Source: CG2-30-40-21 sp043806395 (lineage in GTDB: Bacteria; UBA9089; CG2-30-40-21). From it: 22,988 nucleotides of DNA. Made by a program: the position numbers and the translations under genes. The notes under the pieces were generated by a model that ran no database searches, was not told the DNA's origin, and saw only the letters and a program-made list of their open reading frames with translations. Position 1 is the first letter of the stretch, and every line of letters starts with the position of its first letter. Of the stretch, positions 20,510 to 22,988 are shown one piece after another. The stretch is taken from the NCBI GenBank assembly GCA_043806395.1, contig JAZDHC010000059.1, forward strand, positions 1 through 22,988, read 5' to 3'.

Positions 20510-22438
20510 ATGTTTGAAGAAACAACTGTATGTCCGGCAACTCAGGCAATGTTGCAAAAGGCAAAAGACGAGAATATCAAGACATGCTTTGATCGGGTTA
20601 AGGATCAAAAAGGCTGTCCCTTTGGTGAGACAGGGGGATGCTGTCGGGTTTGCAGTACTGGACCATGTAGAATATCGCCGAAAAAGGCTGATGTGGAGAC
20701 TGGTCTGTGCGGTGCATCAGCAGACATTATTGCTGCCAAAAATTTTGTACGAATGATTGCAGTTGGAACTGCGGCACACTCTGACCATGCCAGAGGCGTG
20801 GCTGAGGTGTTCTCATTAGCTGCCAAGGGGAAGATTCCGGGATACACAATAAAAGATACCAAAAAACTCATGATGCTGGCTGAGGTGTTTGATATAGCCA
20901 CTGAGGACAGAAAGGTAGAGGATATTGCGGTTGAATTGGCAGAGAAGTGTCTGGAAGAGTTCAGCAAGGATGAACCGCTTACCTTCCTGAAAAGGGCACC
21001 ATTAAATCGACAGGCATTATGGCAGGAAAAGGGTATTGCCCCAAGGGGGATTGACAAAGAAGTGGTTGAATCCATGAGTGCCACCTTGATGGGGAACTCA
21101 CTTGATTATAAAGAGATTATGGATATTGGTACTCGTGCAGCCTTGGCTGATGGCTGGGGTGGGTCAATGATTGCTACCGAGCTTCAGGATGTTTTGTTTG
21201 GCACACCCAAACCATTACGGTCTAAGGTCAATCTTGGTGTACTCAAGGAGGATGAGGTAAATATCATTGTTCATGGTCATGAACCGCTTCTCTCTGAGAT
21301 AATTGTAATGGTGTCCAAGCAACAGGATATGATAGACTATGCCAAAAAACATGGTGCAAATGGCATAAATATTGCTGGAATGTGCTGTACTGCCAATGAG
21401 GTTTTGATGCGTCATGGCATACCACTTGCAGGCAATTTTATCCAGCAGGAATTAGCTATCATTACCGGTGCTGTGGAGGCTATGGTGGTTGATGTTCAGT
21501 GCGTGTTCCAGAGCCTGCCGCAGATAGCCCAATGCTATCATACAAAGGTTATTACAACCAATAAAAGGGCGAAGATACCGGGTGCTGTTCATATTGAGTT
21601 TGATGAACACGATGCCATAAAATCTGCACTTGAGATTATTCGTCTGGCGATTGAAAATTACGCAAATCGGGACAAGGTCAAGGTTGATATCCCTGATGAA
21701 GCAATTGACTTAGTTGCAGGATTTTCACATGAGACCATAAATCATATGTTGGGTGGTACATTTCGTGCCTCTTACAGACCATTAAATGATGCCATTATTG
21801 ACGGCAGGATTCGAGGTGTAGTGGGTATTGTCGGGTGTAATAATCCGAGGGTAAGGCATGACGATATTCATATTACCTTAGCCAAGGAGCTGATTGCTAA
21901 GGATGTGCTCGTTGTCTCTACTGGTTGTGCGGCTATGGCATTTGGCAAGGCAGGACTGCTGCTTCCAGAGGCGGCAAAATATGCTGGACCAGGATTAGCT
22001 GAGATATGTGAGACGGTTGGTATTCCTCCGGTGCTGCATTGTGGCAGTTGCGTGGATAATTCAAGGATATTAATTGCCGCAAGTGAGATGGCTAAAATAG
22101 GTGGATTGGGTGACGATATAGGTGGGCTTCCTGCTTGTGGGTGTGCCCCTGAATGGATGAGTGAGAAGGCTATTGCCATTGGACAATACTTTGTTGCCTC
22201 CGGTGCACCGGTATTATTTGGCGTAGGATTTCCGGTGACAGGATCTGACATGAGTAATTTGTTGTTTAAGGAATATTGGGATGAGTATAATGCCGTTTGG
22301 GCGGTTGAGCCTGATCCAATCAAACAGGCTGAAATACTTGTCAAGTGGATTGATATTGCACGGGAAAAATTGGGGATAAAGGAAAGACCTCAACGCGTGC
22401 TTTATGATATGGCTATGAGAAGAGAGCTGAAATTTTAG
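20510..22438 (+). CDS. cooS: Anaerobic carbon-monoxide dehydrogenase catalytic subunit (CooS/AcsA)
   Basis: 642 residues from the ATG at 20510, supported by AGGAGGA 6 bases upstream; an in-frame ATG at 20459 lies in a repeat. It reversibly oxidises CO to CO2 and, in the acetyl-CoA pathway, supplies CO to acetyl-CoA synthase. Clusters: C36 and C44 (D), C45, C48, C53 and C67 (B). C-cluster ligands are H257 (VHGHEP), C292/C293 (GMCCTANE), C331 (VDVQC), C443 (GCNNPR), C473 (TGC) and C514 (GSCVDN). The catalytic Lys is K553 (PEWMSEK), and H90/H93 (AHSDH) lie in the proton path. All needed residues are present. It follows the CooS-like pseudoenzyme gene and is 17 bases before the CBS gene. Confidence 0.97.
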   Translation: MFEETTVCPATQAMLQKAKDENIKTCFDRVKDQKGCPFGETGGCCRVCSTGPCRISPKKADVETGLCGASADIIAAKNFVRMIAVGTAAHSDHARGVAEVFSLAAKGKIPGYTIKDTKKLMMLAEVFDIATEDRKVEDIAVELAEKCLEEFSKDEPLTFLKRAPLNRQALWQEKGIAPRGIDKEVVESMSATLMGNSLDYKEIMDIGTRAALADGWGGSMIATELQDVLFGTPKPLRSKVNLGVLKEDEVNIIVHGHEPLLSEIIVMVSKQQDMIDYAKKHGANGINIAGMCCTANEVLMRHGIPLAGNFIQQELAIITGAVEAMVVDVQCVFQSLPQIAQCYHTKVITTNKRAKIPGAVHIEFDEHDAIKSALEIIRLAIENYANRDKVKVDIPDEAIDLVAGFSHETINHMLGGTFRASYRPLNDAIIDGRIRGVVGIVGCNNPRVRHDDIHITLAKELIAKDVLVVSTGCAAMAFGKAGLLLPEAAKYAGPGLAEICETVGIPPVLHCGSCVDNSRILIAASEMAKIGGLGDDIGGLPACGCAPEWMSEKAIAIGQYFVASGAPVLFGVGFPVTGSDMSNLLFKEYWDEYNAVWAVEPDPIKQAEILVKWIDIAREKLGIKERPQRVLYDMAMRRELKF

Positions 22439-22455
22439 GAAGGAGGAATAAAACA

Positions 22456-22851
22456 ATGAAATACGAAAAGGTTCTTGATATTATGACCCGTGGGGTAGTA
22501 TCTGTTCATCTGGATGATTCGGTGCGTTCTGTAGTTGAAACATTGGCTCAGAACAAAATTCATGCTGTGGCTGTTATTGTTCCGGGTGGGGAGGTAGCCG
22601 GAGTAATTTCTGAGATAGATGTTCTCGGGTTTATTAATGAGGACATAGATAATCTAACGGCAGAGGATATCATGTGTTCTACCTGTGTTCGGACAATTAC
22701 TCCACAAACTCCTTTGATAGAGGCAGCAAAGATGATGCGGGAGATGAAGTGCCATCGATTGTTGATTATGGCTGAGGCTCCGCGGGATGATGTGGCTGTA
22801 GGAATATTATCTGCAAGTGATATTGTGGCTGAAATGGCAAAGAAAGACTAA
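22456..22851 (+). CDS. Tandem CBS-domain protein
   Basis: 131 residues made almost wholly of one CBS pair: VLDIMTRGVVSVHLDDSVRSVVETLAQNKIHAVAVI...GVISEIDVLG, then AEDIMCSTCVRTITPQTPLIEAAKMMREMKCHRLLIM...GILSASDIVAEM. CBS pairs bind adenine nucleotides or related ligands and regulate partner proteins. GGAAGGAGG precedes the ATG, and the stop of cooS is 17 bases away, so the two genes are probably one transcript. A link between cell energy state and the CO dehydrogenase is a reasonable inference, not shown by sequence. Confidence 0.92.
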   Translation: MKYEKVLDIMTRGVVSVHLDDSVRSVVETLAQNKIHAVAVIVPGGEVAGVISEIDVLGFINEDIDNLTAEDIMCSTCVRTITPQTPLIEAAKMMREMKCHRLLIMAEAPRDDVAVGILSASDIVAEMAKKD

Positions 22852-22908
22852 TGTCTCAACAACCTTAAACTGACGCAATGGTAGTAATTCTCATTTTGAT
22901 ATTTTTCC

Positions 22909-22986
22909 ACCGCAGAGACGCAGAGTCGCAGAGAAGAAACGCTGAATGAAGCATATAAATTCTCTGCGACTCTGCGTCTCTGCGGT
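22909..22986. repeat. 27-bp perfect inverted repeat (CCGCAGAGACGCAGAG type)
   Basis: The arm ACCGCAGAGACGCAGAGTCG then CAGAGAA (22909-22935) is exactly complementary to 22960-22986 across a 24-base loop. Each arm also repeats CGCAGAG internally. It is preceded by a T-run rather than followed by one, so for the + strand it is not a classical terminator. It is probably a dispersed repeat and may also end the CBS transcript. Confidence 0.85.
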
Positions 22987-22988
22987 TC

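Noticed and set aside
1..22988. Template repeat or reverse transcriptase of a DGR inside the window
   Set aside because: The only copies of GTGCGTGCTGTTCGGGC are the two gene ends, and no reverse transcriptase motif (such as a YxDD frame) was seen in the long frames.

Overview
The window looks like a chromosomal segment of an uncultured anaerobic, diderm (Gram-negative-type) bacterium of moderate-to-low GC. The reasons are an LptC-like lipopolysaccharide-export protein, several lipoproteins, bacterial-type Wood-Ljungdahl (reductive acetyl-CoA) enzymes, a GTP-type PEP carboxykinase and a short-type ThiC. The genome is full of small palindromic and MITE-like repeats, a style seen in candidate-phylum and planctomycete-like metagenome assemblies. 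I cannot name the phylum with confidence. Every gene I accept is on the + strand.

Left third (1-8640) is an accessory region. Two copies of one locus are present: a secreted coiled-coil protein with a C-terminal DUF1566 domain, followed by LPP20-type lipoproteins. Copy A covers about 343-2820 and its right end is eroded. Copy B covers 4198-7798 and its first gene is frameshifted. Both DUF1566 genes end in a GC-rich stretch rich in NNC codons, followed by an identical 33-bp tail, which resembles the variable regions of diversity-generating retroelements (DGRs). No reverse transcriptase is present here. Three toxin-antitoxin-like pairs sit in and beside the copies (DUF2281/PemK-type, MNT/HEPN, MNT/HI0074-type), together with a GIY-YIG nuclease gene whose 3' end lies in an 84-bp tandem repeat. 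At least five palindrome families and several elements with terminal inverted repeats fill the gaps.

Middle third (8649-16229) is a housekeeping run: thiC, pyrG, a small one-TM protein of unknown function, an ABC-class P-loop ATPase, pckG and an LptC-like lipoprotein overlapping the end of pckG.

Right third (16666-22851) is a Wood-Ljungdahl module behind a perfect-consensus sigma70-type promoter (TTGACA-17-TATAAT). It encodes a corrinoid protein small subunit (AcsD/CdhD), a retropepsin-like aspartic protease, a shortened CooS-like protein, a full-length CO dehydrogenase (CooS) and a CBS-pair protein. The unusual point is that both the AcsD protein and the shortened CooS-like protein carry a C-terminal GxxExxY-family domain. 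In both domains the signature Glu and the putative E-x-K nuclease residues are lost in matching ways. The CooS-like protein keeps the cysteines for clusters D and B but lacks about half of the C-cluster ligands and the catalytic Lys, so it is probably not a CO oxidiser. The linker joining AcsD to its extra domain is built from two in-frame copies of a genome-wide palindromic repeat. I read the module as an AcsD-protease-pseudoCooS set with a shared adaptor or assembly domain, beside a normal CooS. That functional reading is inference.
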